Assembly (NCBI GenBank): GCA_966212235.1
Contig: CBIHPP010000001.1
Span: 620,001-684,000, forward strand
From: Niastella sp966212235
GTDB lineage: Bacteria > Bacteroidota > Bacteroidia > Chitinophagales > Chitinophagaceae
DNA: 64,000 nucleotides
Direction: 5' to 3'
The notes under the pieces are model-generated. The model saw nothing but the letters and a program-made list of their open reading frames with translations, was not told the origin of the DNA and searched no databases. Position 1 is the first letter of the stretch. Each line of letters begins with the position of its first letter. Below, in pieces: positions 25,821 to 36,023 of the stretch. The position numbers and the translations under genes were made by a program.

Positions 25821-28424
25821 TACCTGGGTGATAAGTCCGGTACAGCTTCCACCGAAACACCGGCTACTGTATCGACGACAGAAACAACAGCAGTTTCATC
25901 GGGAGCCGATATAAATACATCCGTACCGGCAGAAACAATTGTAACAAATGATAAGATCAAACGATTTGAGCCCCGTTTAAAGTTTCTTCCCAGGCCAGAT
26001 AAATTGGTCATTGAGTGGAGTAAAAGCGATACGGTCATCATAACTGATAACGGCTCACAGGTGGTGTCAGATGTGGTTGACAACCTTTTATATCTGTCTG
26101 TAAATGTTGTATTGCTTCATTTGCCCGAAAGCATTGTAAAAAGATCGCCTGATACAAAACACAAAAAAGTTACTCATATCTCATTAAACAGTGTTTCTGA
26201 TGAAGCAATAAAACAGGTTTTTGACGAAATGGCTCAACAATATGGCGCTGTTACAGGTGTTATCTGCACTTCTGAAAACAGGGATTCGGCTGAACTCAAT
26301 ACAATAATAAACGACCAGGCATATTTAAAAGCGGCTTTTTTTATTGCCAAACACTTTAAGCTTTCGTTGAATAAACAAAATGCTATTGAGACGAGGCCAT
26401 TTTTTATTACGGTATCGCAAATAGACGGTTATCTGGGATTTAAAAACAATTTTAACGGGTCGTTGATACAGGGAGGTAACTCCGGCCTGATAAAAACGCT
26501 TGGTTTGGAATGGCCGGATGTTTTCTGCAGAAGCATAGACTTACAGCCTGGCATGGATTCAAAAGTTGCTGCTTCATTAATTATGAGCGAGTTGCTCGAT
26601 CCCAATATGGAAATAAAAGAAGTAGCTCTTACAGAAAACACCAGAAACACCATTGTTGCGGAAGAGATGCCTGCTGATTTCGATTCCCTGAACCATGTAA
26701 CGGTTTCTTCAAGCGACGTATTTTTAGTTACAGGAGGAGGCAGAGGCATAACAAGTACCTGCATCAACAAGCTGTCGCAATACTGTAAACCAAAATTTAT
26801 ATTGTTGGGCAGATCCTTTGTAAACAGCCCTGAGCCAGCCTGGGCAAAAGGAGTAACGGATGAAAAAGAACTTAAAAAGAAAATTGCCGAACAAATTCAG
26901 CAGGATGGCAAAAAGGCTATCCCTGCCGAAGTTCAGAAAATGTTGAAGCAGATCATTTCGAAGCGGGAAATAGAACAAACACTTGCGGAACTAAAAGCAA
27001 ATGGAGCGGAAGCAATATATTTTCAGGCAGACGTACGTGATAAAAAACAACTTGAGCAGGTTGTAAAAGAAGCCCGCCTGAAATTCGGTGAAATAACTGG
27101 CGTCATTCATGGAGCTGGCGTACTGGCCGATAAACTCATTGAGCAAAAATTGGAACCCGACTTTGAGCAGGTATTTTCCATTAAGGTAGGAGGCTTGCTT
27201 TCGGTGCTTGAAGTGTTGCCCCCTGAAAATTTGAAATTCCTTTTGTTGTTCTCTTCTGTTGCAGGTTTTTACGGCAATCCCGGACAGGCCGATTATGCGC
27301 TGTCGAACGAAATATTGAACAAACTGGCCTTACATATTGCCGCACGTTATAAGCAATGCAAAACAGTTTCTTATAACTGGGGCCCATGGGATGCGGGAAT
27401 GGTAAGCCCTGAGCTTAAAAAAATGTTTGAAGAAAGAAACGTTTTTACCATTCCGCCTGATTATGGCGCACAACTATTTGTTTCGGAGTTAAGCAGCGTT
27501 TATTCAGGAAATACGCAAGTTATTGTTGGAAGCGCGTTGACATTACCGCCGGTGCCCATAAAGCCCGAACTCAAAAAATATACGATTGAAAGAAAATTAA
27601 GATTGGAAGACAATCCCTTCCTGAACGACCATGTAATATCCGGAAATGCCGTATTGCCAGCTGTTAATGCCATCGGCATGATCATGGACAGTTGCAGGCA
27701 GCTTTATCCGGGTTTAAAAGTGGTTGCCATTGAAGATGTGCGGGTATTAAAAGGGATCGTATTTCACCAAAAATTCAGCGAAAACTTTGTTCTTGAATTA
27801 ACAGAATTAAATAAGGATAACTCAGCCGTTTTGTTTGAAGGAACACTGATTAGTTTGCCCGGTACGGGAAAAAAGCTAATGCACTATAAAGCCCGTGTGC
27901 TGCTCTCGGCCCATGTAAAGCAATTACCGGTTATTTCTGTCGGCGACCTTCATAAAAAAGCCGGCATCATGAAAGGCGACCTGTTATATGAAAACGGTAC
28001 GTTATTTCACGGACCAACATTCAGGGGTATTACAGAAGTTTTGAAAATAGACAATAACGAACTCATTGTAAAATGCATTATAAACCCTGTTAGCGAACAG
28101 GTACAGGGGCAGTTTCCGGTATCGGATATCAATGCCTTTATAATGGATGTAAAATTCCAGGGCATGCTGGTGTGGGCAAAACACCTTTTTGGCTCGGCCA
28201 GTTTACCTGTTAAACTTACCAAGGGGGAGTTTTATAAACCTTTACAATTTAATACCGAATACTTTGTAAAATTTAAAATGCGCAGTGCCAATAATATGAT
28301 GATGAGCGCAGACATTCAATCCTGTGATAAAGACGGGAATATCTGTGCCGATGTAATTGGAGCCGAAATAGTTTTAAGCACAGCATTGAACGAAATATTC
28401 GCTAACAAAAAAATCGCTGCATAA
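25665..28424 (+). CDS. pfaA: PUFA-synthase-like PfaA, C-terminal part: ACP-KR-DH
   Basis: The first ATG after the TAA is at 25665, giving 919 residues, but this start cuts off the first helix of ACP3, leaving carrier Ser16 in LGIDSIKR. A ketoreductase follows: a structural subdomain (about 100-340), NADPH loop VTGGGRGI (about 355) and catalytic Tyr544 in GQADYALSNE. The C-terminal hotdog dehydratase (about 635-910) has His656 in NDHVISGNAVLP, the usual polyketide-synthase DH position. In intact PfaA these domains are fused behind the KS-AT-ACP half. Intact KR and DH motifs argue that the region is still under selection. It overlaps pfaC by one base (TAATG), so the two are translationally coupled. 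Confidence 0.88.
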   Translation: MLELSMDMEADLGIDSIKRVEIFGAMQQAFPTITGANPKEMAVLKTLGQIVEYLGDKSGTASTETPATVSTTETTAVSSGADINTSVPAETIVTNDKIKRFEPRLKFLPRPDKLVIEWSKSDTVIITDNGSQVVSDVVDNLLYLSVNVVLLHLPESIVKRSPDTKHKKVTHISLNSVSDEAIKQVFDEMAQQYGAVTGVICTSENRDSAELNTIINDQAYLKAAFFIAKHFKLSLNKQNAIETRPFFITVSQIDGYLGFKNNFNGSLIQGGNSGLIKTLGLEWPDVFCRSIDLQPGMDSKVAASLIMSELLDPNMEIKEVALTENTRNTIVAEEMPADFDSLNHVTVSSSDVFLVTGGGRGITSTCINKLSQYCKPKFILLGRSFVNSPEPAWAKGVTDEKELKKKIAEQIQQDGKKAIPAEVQKMLKQIISKREIEQTLAELKANGAEAIYFQADVRDKKQLEQVVKEARLKFGEITGVIHGAGVLADKLIEQKLEPDFEQVFSIKVGGLLSVLEVLPPENLKFLLLFSSVAGFYGNPGQADYALSNEILNKLALHIAARYKQCKTVSYNWGPWDAGMVSPELKKMFEERNVFTIPPDYGAQLFVSELSSVYSGNTQVIVGSALTLPPVPIKPELKKYTIERKLRLEDNPFLNDHVISGNAVLPAVNAIGMIMDSCRQLYPGLKVVAIEDVRVLKGIVFHQKFSENFVLELTELNKDNSAVLFEGTLISLPGTGKKLMHYKARVLLSAHVKQLPVISVGDLHKKAGIMKGDLLYENGTLFHGPTFRGITEVLKIDNNELIVKCIINPVSEQVQGQFPVSDINAFIMDVKFQGMLVWAKHLFGSASLPVKLTKGEFYKPLQFNTEYFVKFKMRSANNMMMSADIQSCDKDGNICADVIGAEIVLSTALNEIFANKKIAA

Positions 28425-31400
28425 TGAAAGGGAAAATAGCAGTTATAGGCCTTTCTGCCTTGTTTCCCGAAAACAGGAATGCAGAAGAGTTCTGGCAGTG
28501 CATTGTAAAAAATCAAAATCTAACTTCTACACCTGGCTCAAAAGAGTTCAGAAAAGACGCGGATTATTTCTATCATCCTGAAAAAAACACAGACGATAAA
28601 AGTTATTGCCTGAACGGCGCGTTTTTAAGAGACTTTAAATTTGATCCCGAAGGATTTAAAATTCACAAAGATGAATTAACGCATCTTGATGAAACGTACC
28701 AGTGGGTACTTCACACAGGCCGCGAGGCATTGAAACAAGCCGGGTACTGGAATAAACCCCGGCTTGAAGGCTGCGGTTTAATTGTAGGCAACCTTTCTTT
28801 CCCTACCAAAACATCGCGTTCTATACTAAATGCACTGTATACCGATATTTCAGAAAGCGCCGTAAAAAGCATATACCAGGTTGATTCTTTTTCATTACCC
28901 CGTTTCAATGAACCTCATTTGTGGCGTTTTTACAATGCTTTTTCAGGAGAAAACCTTTCAGCGCTTACATCCAAAGCGTTAGGGCTGGGAAGAAGGCATT
29001 TTGCGTTGGATGCAGCCTGCTCATCTTCGTTATACGCTATTGAAATGGCGTCTAATTATTTGAATGCCCATAAAGCCGACATGATGCTTGCCGGAGCTGT
29101 AAGCTGCGCTGATCCGCTGTTTATAAATATGGGGTTCTCGTTTTTTCATGCATTTCCTTCCCTGGGGGAAGCATCAAAACCGTTTGACAAAAACTCTTCA
29201 GGGTTAATACCCGCGGAAGGTGCAGGTGTTGTACTCTTAAAACGTTACGAAGATGCAATCAAAGACGGCGATGAAATATTATCGGTTATCTATAACACCG
29301 GACTATCTAACGATGGGAAAGGCAGGTTTTTATTAAGCCCTAATAAAAAAGGGCAAACAGACTGTTTTGAAAGGGCTTACGGCCCTATAAATATTTCACC
29401 AAAAGATATTGCTTACATCGAATGCCATGCAACAGGTACAGCTGTTGGAGATGTAACCGAGATAGGATCGATTAAAGAATATTTTGGTTCATCAACCTCA
29501 CCGTATCTGGGGACGGTTAAAAGCAATACCGGGCATTTGTTGTCGGCTGCAGGTATGGCCAGCCTGGTGAAAGTGATCAACAGCCTGAACACGAACACAA
29601 TCCCTGCTACTATTGGAATTGATAATCCGGTGGATTTAAAAGAAAAAATAGTAACCCGGAATATTTCCTGGCCAAAAGAAAAACCGCTTTTAGCCGCCAT
29701 TAATGCCTTTGGCTTTGGAGGCACCAATGCGCATTTAATTCTTGGCACTGCAGCAACAGCCAATGAAATTAAGGATTTTCAAAAATCGCCACCTGTTGGC
29801 CGCATTGCCATTACAGGTATGGATGTTTGTTTAGGAGAAGTTACATCGCTGCAACAATTGGACGATGTAATTAAAACTAAAAAAATTGTAAAAAACCAAC
29901 TGCCTAAAAGCCGTTGGTACGGCATGGAAGAAAACCGGGAATTGCTGCAGCGATTTAATGTAAAAGAAGCTCCGGAAGGAAATTATGTAGATGCTTTTGA
30001 TTTTGACATCATGCGTTATAAGATACCTCCCCGTGAAGCATCCAAAATATTTGCACAGCAACTTTTAATATTAAAAACTGCCGACAAAGCTATACAACAT
30101 GCCGGCCTGCAGCAAGGCGTTAACATAGGTGTTATTATTGCTATGCAGCCTGAACAGGCCATACATAAATATACGGGCCGCTGGGATGTTAGTTGGCAAT
30201 TTGATGAATCGTTGGAACATAAAAATGTTTCCAGGCAGCAGTTGGTCAACGTGCAAAAAAGTATCAGGAATTTTATTAATGATATTGCTGCCGGGGAACC
30301 TTCGGTTAGTCTTCATACCGGTTTTATCGGAAACCTGCTGGCTTGCCGTGTGGCAGCCTTATGGGATTTTACCGGGCCGGCATTTACCGTTTCGTGCGGA
30401 GAAGATTCATTTACCAAAGTACTGGAAATAGCAAAACTGATGATAGAAGCCGGCACCTGCGACGGCGTGGTTGTTGGCGCAGTTGACCTTGCCGGAGGAT
30501 TTGAGCATGTTTTGCTACGTAATAAGTTTGAATCGACTGATTATCCTGTTGGAGAAGGCGCAGCAGCTTTTGTTTTGCAGCGTGAAAATAAGGTTGACTC
30601 GCCCGACAAAAAGGTGTTTGGCTACCTGAATGATGTTATAATAGAAGAAAATAAAACAACATCATTACATGCAGCAGCCAACCGCTTTAAGGAGGTTTCG
30701 TATCTGGAATTTTCAGGAAGTTCGATATATAACGATGATTTTGTACAGCATACGATAAAAGAACTGAAACCTTTACAATCAGGAAGCGTAACGCCTAATG
30801 TAGGATATACTTATGCCGCTTCTGTTGCTGCCAGCTTTGCAAAAGCTTTGTTGCAACTGAACAGGGATTGTTCCGAAAATGGAAATCACCAGGTAATTAT
30901 TGCTTCATTCAACAAACATGCTCAGAGTACGGGGCTAATCTCCATTTCTGCCGGAAAGGCGCCTGTTTCCTTCAATGGACACAAACCACCTGAAAACGTT
31001 CCCTCATCATTGAAAAAAATTGTAAACGGTGGCGTTCGATTCGCTGATTATTTTTCAGGAATAAACGATCAACAATTACTAATAACCAGGAATAATAAAG
31101 ACGGTATGCAATCGATCATGAACGGAGTTAAAACAGAAAAAGATAAAACCCAAAACAATGCTACTTACTCTTTTGAAGACGCCTGCGCCGGAAAATTACC
31201 TGTGCGTAAAAGGAACAATGATGGTGTTATCTGGAATGAGGAAGATCTGCTGGAGTTTGCGGATGGCAGTATCTCGAAAGTATTTGGCGTGCAATACAAA
31301 ATAATAGATTCCTATAAACGAAAGGTGCGTTTACCATTGCCTCCTTATTTACTGGTGAGCAGGGTAACCAGGCTAAAAGCAACAACCGGCGAATTCAAGC

Positions 31401-33583
31401 CTTCTACCATAACCACGGAATACGATATTCCTTTTAATGCATGGTATTCCGTAGATGGCCAGGCTCCCTGGGCTGTTTCCGTTGAATCGGGTCAATGCGA
31501 TTTAATGCTGATAAGTTATTTAGGAATTGATTTTGAAAACAAAGGCGAAAGGATTTACAGACTACTTGACTGCACGCTTACTTTTTTGGACGAACTGCCC
31601 AAGGAGGGTGACACCCTGAGGTACGACATATCTATAAATTCATTTGTAAGAAATGGCGATGACTTATTGTTCTTTTTCAGCTACAACTGCTTTGTAGGCA
31701 ACAAAATGGTTTTGACAATGACGAATGGTTGCGCCGGATTTTTTAGTGACGCAGCGCTAAAGCAGGGGCAGGGTGTCGTTAGAACCAAAAAAGAGTTGGA
31801 GTTGCGCAGCAGTCTTACAAAGCGACAATTTGTTCCAATAAAAAACACATCAAAAAGGGCTTTCACCAGGCAGGATTTATTACACCTTATTAACGGCAGG
31901 CCCGAATTATGTTTTGGTAAATCGTATCACCATCAATGGAGAAACCGGTCGTTACGACTTCCATCAGCACATTTATTAATGCTCGACAGGGTAACGGAAG
32001 TCAACCCGGAGGGCGGCCCCTGGGGGCTGGGATTAATAATTGCCGAAAAAGACCTTCATCCAACCGACTGGTATTTTCCCTGTCACTTTAAAGATGATGA
32101 AGTACTGGCTGGTTCATTGCAGGCAGAGGGTGGGGGGCAGCTCCTGCAATTTTTTATGCTCTACCTGGGTATGCACGGGTTGGTTAAAGATGCACGTTTT
32201 CAGCCAATAGAAGGATTGCCTCAAAAGGTGCGCTGCAGAAAACAGGTAACCCCTAAAAACACCAAATTAACATACCGGATGGAGATTAAGGAAATAAGCC
32301 TGATTCCTGAACCGCGCGTAATTTCAGATGTGGAAATACTTACCGAGGACGGACTTGTCGCCGTTCATTTCGAAAATGTAGGATTGCGGTTAAAAGAAAA
32401 AAACAATTCACACCTTATTACGGCGGAAAATGCCAACAGCGCAACACCGTTGTTGAATGAAGAACAAATTGCCAATTATGCTTTAGGGTCATTGGTGAAA
32501 AGCTTCGGCAGCGAGTTCGAACCATTTGAAAACAGGGTGCTTTCGCGTCAGCCGAATACTGATCTGCAGCTTATCTCCCGGGTCATGTCGTTTCATGGAC
32601 AGCGCCACAATTTCAACAACAAGCCTTCTGTCGTTTGCGAATACGATGTTCCGTTAGCCCCCTGGTATTACAACGAAAACAGTTCGCCGGTTATGCCTTA
32701 TGCTGTTTTGATGGAAATAGCCTTGCAGCCATGTGGCGTGTTAACGACCCATTTAGGAAGTTCATTTATTTATCCCGATAAAGATGTGTTCTTCAGAAAC
32801 CTTGATGGAGAAGGTACTTTGATCGAAAATATAGATCTACGGGGGAAAACCATTACCAATAAAGCGGTACTTACCAGCCATACGGCTTACGAAGGCAACA
32901 TTATACAAAAGTTTAGCTTCGAAATGATATACGATGGTAAAGTATTTTACAAAGGTACTGCTGCCTTCGGCTTTTTCCCGAAATCAAGCCTGGTCAACCA
33001 GGTTGGGCTCGACAGAGGTGAGGAAATTCCGGCCTGGTTCCAGACAGCACCCCAAACGGCAAGTATCCGGCATATTGATCTCATGTCAGAAGATGGATTA
33101 CAATTGTTCAGAATACAAAATGGCAAAAAACATTTCCGCTTAAGTAAACCACAACTGAATTTCCTCGATAAAGTGACCTACGTAAAAAATGGTGGAAAAC
33201 ACGGCAAGGGCTACATATATGGTTTTAAAGAAATTGACCCGGCTGACTGGTTTTACAATTGTCACTTTTATCAGGACCCGGTAATGCCCGGCTCTCTGGG
33301 GGTTGAAGCCATGATACAGGCTATGCAGGCGTTTTCTATACTCGAAAATTTGGGCTCTACATATGTTAATCCTTGTTTTAAGCAACTGGATAACCATCAA
33401 ACAGTATGGAAGTACAGGGGGCAGATTGTACCTGATAATAAATGCATGAGCCTTGAAATTCATATTACTTCAATAACGGAAAACAACCATCAAACGATTG
33501 TTATTGGAGAAGGAAGCTTGTGGAAAGAAAATATAAGGATTTACGAGATTAAAGATCTGGCGTTAACCATTGGCGAAGCATAA
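28424..33583 (+). CDS. pfaC: PUFA-synthase-like PfaC: KS-CLF-(pseudo-DH, DH) x2
   Basis: The 1719-residue protein has a ketosynthase (about 3-440; Cys199 in LDAACSSS, His335 in ECHATGTAVGD, His371 in SNTGHLLSAAG), then a chain-length-factor-like KS (about 455-860) in which the active-site position is Glu660 (SCGEDS). Four FabA-like hotdog units follow (about 935-1725). Units 2 and 4 keep the catalytic His1221 (CHFKDDEVLAGSL) and His1614 (CHFYQDPVMPGSL); units 1 and 3 have the same fold motifs but no His at that place (AWYSVDGQAPWAVSVE and APWYYNENSSPVMPYAV). That is the pseudo-DH/DH double arrangement of PfaC. No C-terminal acyltransferase is present, unlike myxobacterial versions. It provides chain extension, length control and dehydration/isomerisation. 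Confidence 0.93.
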   Translation: MKGKIAVIGLSALFPENRNAEEFWQCIVKNQNLTSTPGSKEFRKDADYFYHPEKNTDDKSYCLNGAFLRDFKFDPEGFKIHKDELTHLDETYQWVLHTGREALKQAGYWNKPRLEGCGLIVGNLSFPTKTSRSILNALYTDISESAVKSIYQVDSFSLPRFNEPHLWRFYNAFSGENLSALTSKALGLGRRHFALDAACSSSLYAIEMASNYLNAHKADMMLAGAVSCADPLFINMGFSFFHAFPSLGEASKPFDKNSSGLIPAEGAGVVLLKRYEDAIKDGDEILSVIYNTGLSNDGKGRFLLSPNKKGQTDCFERAYGPINISPKDIAYIECHATGTAVGDVTEIGSIKEYFGSSTSPYLGTVKSNTGHLLSAAGMASLVKVINSLNTNTIPATIGIDNPVDLKEKIVTRNISWPKEKPLLAAINAFGFGGTNAHLILGTAATANEIKDFQKSPPVGRIAITGMDVCLGEVTSLQQLDDVIKTKKIVKNQLPKSRWYGMEENRELLQRFNVKEAPEGNYVDAFDFDIMRYKIPPREASKIFAQQLLILKTADKAIQHAGLQQGVNIGVIIAMQPEQAIHKYTGRWDVSWQFDESLEHKNVSRQQLVNVQKSIRNFINDIAAGEPSVSLHTGFIGNLLACRVAALWDFTGPAFTVSCGEDSFTKVLEIAKLMIEAGTCDGVVVGAVDLAGGFEHVLLRNKFESTDYPVGEGAAAFVLQRENKVDSPDKKVFGYLNDVIIEENKTTSLHAAANRFKEVSYLEFSGSSIYNDDFVQHTIKELKPLQSGSVTPNVGYTYAASVAASFAKALLQLNRDCSENGNHQVIIASFNKHAQSTGLISISAGKAPVSFNGHKPPENVPSSLKKIVNGGVRFADYFSGINDQQLLITRNNKDGMQSIMNGVKTEKDKTQNNATYSFEDACAGKLPVRKRNNDGVIWNEEDLLEFADGSISKVFGVQYKIIDSYKRKVRLPLPPYLLVSRVTRLKATTGEFKPSTITTEYDIPFNAWYSVDGQAPWAVSVESGQCDLMLISYLGIDFENKGERIYRLLDCTLTFLDELPKEGDTLRYDISINSFVRNGDDLLFFFSYNCFVGNKMVLTMTNGCAGFFSDAALKQGQGVVRTKKELELRSSLTKRQFVPIKNTSKRAFTRQDLLHLINGRPELCFGKSYHHQWRNRSLRLPSAHLLMLDRVTEVNPEGGPWGLGLIIAEKDLHPTDWYFPCHFKDDEVLAGSLQAEGGGQLLQFFMLYLGMHGLVKDARFQPIEGLPQKVRCRKQVTPKNTKLTYRMEIKEISLIPEPRVISDVEILTEDGLVAVHFENVGLRLKEKNNSHLITAENANSATPLLNEEQIANYALGSLVKSFGSEFEPFENRVLSRQPNTDLQLISRVMSFHGQRHNFNNKPSVVCEYDVPLAPWYYNENSSPVMPYAVLMEIALQPCGVLTTHLGSSFIYPDKDVFFRNLDGEGTLIENIDLRGKTITNKAVLTSHTAYEGNIIQKFSFEMIYDGKVFYKGTAAFGFFPKSSLVNQVGLDRGEEIPAWFQTAPQTASIRHIDLMSEDGLQLFRIQNGKKHFRLSKPQLNFLDKVTYVKNGGKHGKGYIYGFKEIDPADWFYNCHFYQDPVMPGSLGVEAMIQAMQAFSILENLGSTYVNPCFKQLDNHQTVWKYRGQIVPDNKCMSLEIHITSITENNHQTIVIGEGSLWKENIRIYEIKDLALTIGEA

Positions 33584-33634
33584 GAAATTAAAAATAAGGA
33601 ATGAGAAAGGAAACAATAAAAAATATCATTGCAA

Positions 33635-35119
33635 ATGAATTCAGTACTTTTTAATATTAAGCAGGCGTACCACGTTTTTTCAGATAACGACAATCAAATA
33701 CATTTTGAAGAATTAGCGGAAGCAATAACGCCTGACAGGTCTCCATTAAACTATTGCGGAAAACTTCCTGCAATAAGCCCTGAAAATATAGGCGACAAAA
33801 CATTCAGGGAACGCTATCATGTTAAATACGCATACATGACCGGCGCCATGGCTAACGGAATAGCCTCCGAAAGAATGGTCATTGAGTTGGGAAAAAACAA
33901 TATACTAAGTTCATTTGGGGCTGCAGGCCTTATCCCTTCTCAGCTGGAAGCGGCCATCATAAAAATTAAATCAGCGCTTGGCGATAAAACTTTTGCTTGT
34001 AATCTGATACACAGTCCAAGCGAAGAAGCCCTGGAAAAAAACGGCGTAGCGCTGTTTTTAAAACACGGGATAAAGGTGGTTGAAGCTTCCGCTTATATGG
34101 ATTTAACGCCATACATCGTTTGGTATAAAGCCGCCGGACTATCAGAAGAGTACGGAATGGTGAAATCTGAAAACAAGGTGATAGCTAAAGTATCCAGGCT
34201 GGAAGTTGCCAGAAAGTTTATGCAGCCACCACCAGCGTCCATACTCGATAAACTGGTGGAAGAAAAAAGGATAACGCACAGGCAGGCACAATTGGCCGCA
34301 GGCATCTCTGTTGCCGATGATATAACGGTGGAGGCAGATTCCGGTGGACATACCGATAATCGCCCGCTGGTTTGTATTCTGCCTGCTATCATTGCGCTGC
34401 GCGATGAAATTACCCGGCAGCATGGGTACAATTACAAAATTCACATTGGAGCAGCCGGAGGAATAGGTACACCCACTGCTGCTTACTCGGCCTTTTCAAT
34501 GGGCGCTTCATATATAGTAACAGGATCTGTAAATCAGGCATGCGTAGAGTCAGGGGCTTCTGACACGGTAAGAGCGCTATTGGCAAAGGCAGAGATGACA
34601 GATGTAATAATGGCTCCTGCAGCGGATATGTTTGAAATGGGGGTTAAACTGCAGGTTTTAAAAAGAGGAACTATGTTCGCGGGAAGAGCACAAAAGTTGT
34701 ATGAATTATACAGGTCGTATGAATTAATAGACGCTATACCTGCAGCGGAAAAAGCAAAGATAGAGCAGCAAATATTCAGACGTTCACTGGAAGAAGTATG
34801 GGGCGATACCAAAGATTTTTTCAGAGAAAGAGATATGGACCTATTAAATGCTGCAGAGGCGGATCCGAAGATTAAAATGGCGCTGATATTCCGGTGGTAT
34901 TTGGGTTTGTCATCCCGCTGGGCAAATAGGGGAGAAAAAGGCAGAGAACTGGATTATCAAATATGGTGCGGACCAGCAATGGGTGCATTTAATGCATGGG
35001 TTAAGGGAACAGACCTGGAGAAGCCTGAAAACAGGAAAGTGACGCTGGTTGCAGAAGAAATAATGAAAGGCGCCTGTTATTACTATCGGAATAATATCCT
35101 GAAATCGCTAACTAATTAA
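33635..35119 (+). CDS. pfaD: PfaD-type FMN-dependent trans-acting enoyl reductase
   Basis: The ATG at 33635 gives 494 residues; a TTG two codons earlier is less likely. The protein has the PfaD-family TIM-barrel of the nitronate-monooxygenase fold: MTGAMANGIASERMVIELG near the N-terminus, GAAGLIPSQLE, the EADSGGHTDNRPL segment and the FMN-phosphate loop GAAGGIGTPTAAYSAF with VTGSVNQ. The C-terminal third (after about 380) is the PfaD-specific helical extension ending near YYRNNILKS. It supplies enoyl reduction in trans for PfaA/PfaC. It is 51 bases after pfaC and in the same operon. Confidence 0.94.
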   Translation: MNSVLFNIKQAYHVFSDNDNQIHFEELAEAITPDRSPLNYCGKLPAISPENIGDKTFRERYHVKYAYMTGAMANGIASERMVIELGKNNILSSFGAAGLIPSQLEAAIIKIKSALGDKTFACNLIHSPSEEALEKNGVALFLKHGIKVVEASAYMDLTPYIVWYKAAGLSEEYGMVKSENKVIAKVSRLEVARKFMQPPPASILDKLVEEKRITHRQAQLAAGISVADDITVEADSGGHTDNRPLVCILPAIIALRDEITRQHGYNYKIHIGAAGGIGTPTAAYSAFSMGASYIVTGSVNQACVESGASDTVRALLAKAEMTDVIMAPAADMFEMGVKLQVLKRGTMFAGRAQKLYELYRSYELIDAIPAAEKAKIEQQIFRRSLEEVWGDTKDFFRERDMDLLNAAEADPKIKMALIFRWYLGLSSRWANRGEKGRELDYQIWCGPAMGAFNAWVKGTDLEKPENRKVTLVAEEIMKGACYYYRNNILKSLTN

Positions 35120-35171
35120 CGCAACTCAACTCAACTGTCATTTTAAATATGTAACCATTAAACTATTTCCC

Positions 35172-35402
35172 ATGAAAAGAACCGCAGCCGCACTAACTAA
35201 AGGCTTACAAAAACTAAATTTCGTAAACCGCTTTTTTAACGGTTTTCCTGAACCTGGTTTTAATATCAAAGGTTTTTTTGATGACAAAGAATTTATTGAG
35301 CCTGATGAACCTGGTGAGCAAATGAAGATTAGTTCATCCATTTTTATTGCCCCGGTTATTGACTATCAAATTACAGATCTACGACTATTATTTCCGGTAT
35401 AA
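35172..35402 (+). CDS. Small protein at the end of the pfa operon
   Basis: The 76-residue frame starts 52 bases after pfaD (ATG 35172) and has a basic helical start (KRTAAALTKGLQKLNF) and an acidic middle (DDKEFIEPDEPGEQ). No known family was recognised. Its 3' end overlaps the 3' end of the convergent PPTase gene by 32 bases. Codon choice and spacing favour a real gene, possibly a cluster-specific accessory or a short product peptide; function unknown. Confidence 0.5.
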   Translation: MKRTAAALTKGLQKLNFVNRFFNGFPEPGFNIKGFFDDKEFIEPDEPGEQMKISSSIFIAPVIDYQITDLRLLFPV

Positions 35403-36018
35403 CATCTTTTTGACAGGAAGCATAACAAACGATGTATTCTGAATAGGAATCTATATAATTCCAATAATACGTGTTGTTATCGGGTATAAAGCTGGCCGTA
35501 TTGCCTGAATAATTGATATGAAGGTTTTCAACGCCATCTGAAAATCCTGTTGATTTGGCTTTTAACAGGGCTTCTTTGATAGTCCAGAGTCGCAGCAGGG
35601 TATATTCATTTTCTTTTGAATGAATGATCTGCTGCCACTCTTCCTTTGAAAAGAAATTTGTAAATCCGGCCGGATGGACAGGCCTTATTTTTTCAATATC
35701 AATACCTACACCAGGCTTATCAGCTACAATAAGCGCAATTAAATTTTCAGAATGGGAAATATTAAAATCTCCGGAAAAGGAAGGAATAAAAGGTTTTCCA
35801 TGTTCACTGATCTCCATCTCATTCAATATTGTTTCCGGATAGCCGATACCAATTAAAATTCTTTTGAGCAGTATTTTAGCATAGGTTTTCTGAATGCGGG
35901 CAGATGGCGTTTTCTGGCGTAAAATTTCATTTTGAACAAAAGTTGGAAGTGTTTCTAAATAAACCTTCCAATTATCTATATTCTTTTTGGTAACAGTAAG
36001 GAAAAAGACCTTCAACAT
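35371..36018 (-). CDS. Sfp-type 4'-phosphopantetheinyl transferase (PfaE role)
   Basis: The 215-residue protein has the Sfp-family motifs: an Arg/Lys-rich N-terminal part (KTYAKILLKRIL), HGKPFIP, the His-Ser of FNISHSENL, the metal-binding GVGIDIEKIRP and WTIKEALLKA. Length fits the stand-alone Sfp group. It converts the apo carrier domains of PfaA to holo form with CoA as donor, which makes it the PfaE equivalent of this cluster. It lies five bases after the thioesterase gene on the same strand and so shares its promoter region, which carries the 15-bp motif. Confidence 0.93.
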   Translation of the reverse strand: MLKVFFLTVTKKNIDNWKVYLETLPTFVQNEILRQKTPSARIQKTYAKILLKRILIGIGYPETILNEMEISEHGKPFIPSFSGDFNISHSENLIALIVADKPGVGIDIEKIRPVHPAGFTNFFSKEEWQQIIHSKENEYTLLRLWTIKEALLKAKSTGFSDGVENLHINYSGNTASFIPDNNTYYWNYIDSYSEYIVCYASCQKDVIPEIIVVDL

Positions 36019-36023
36019 CCGAT

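Noticed and set aside
33601..33654. Short frame of 17 codons between pfaC and pfaD
   Set aside because: It overlaps the pfaD start, has no stable composition and is too short to support.
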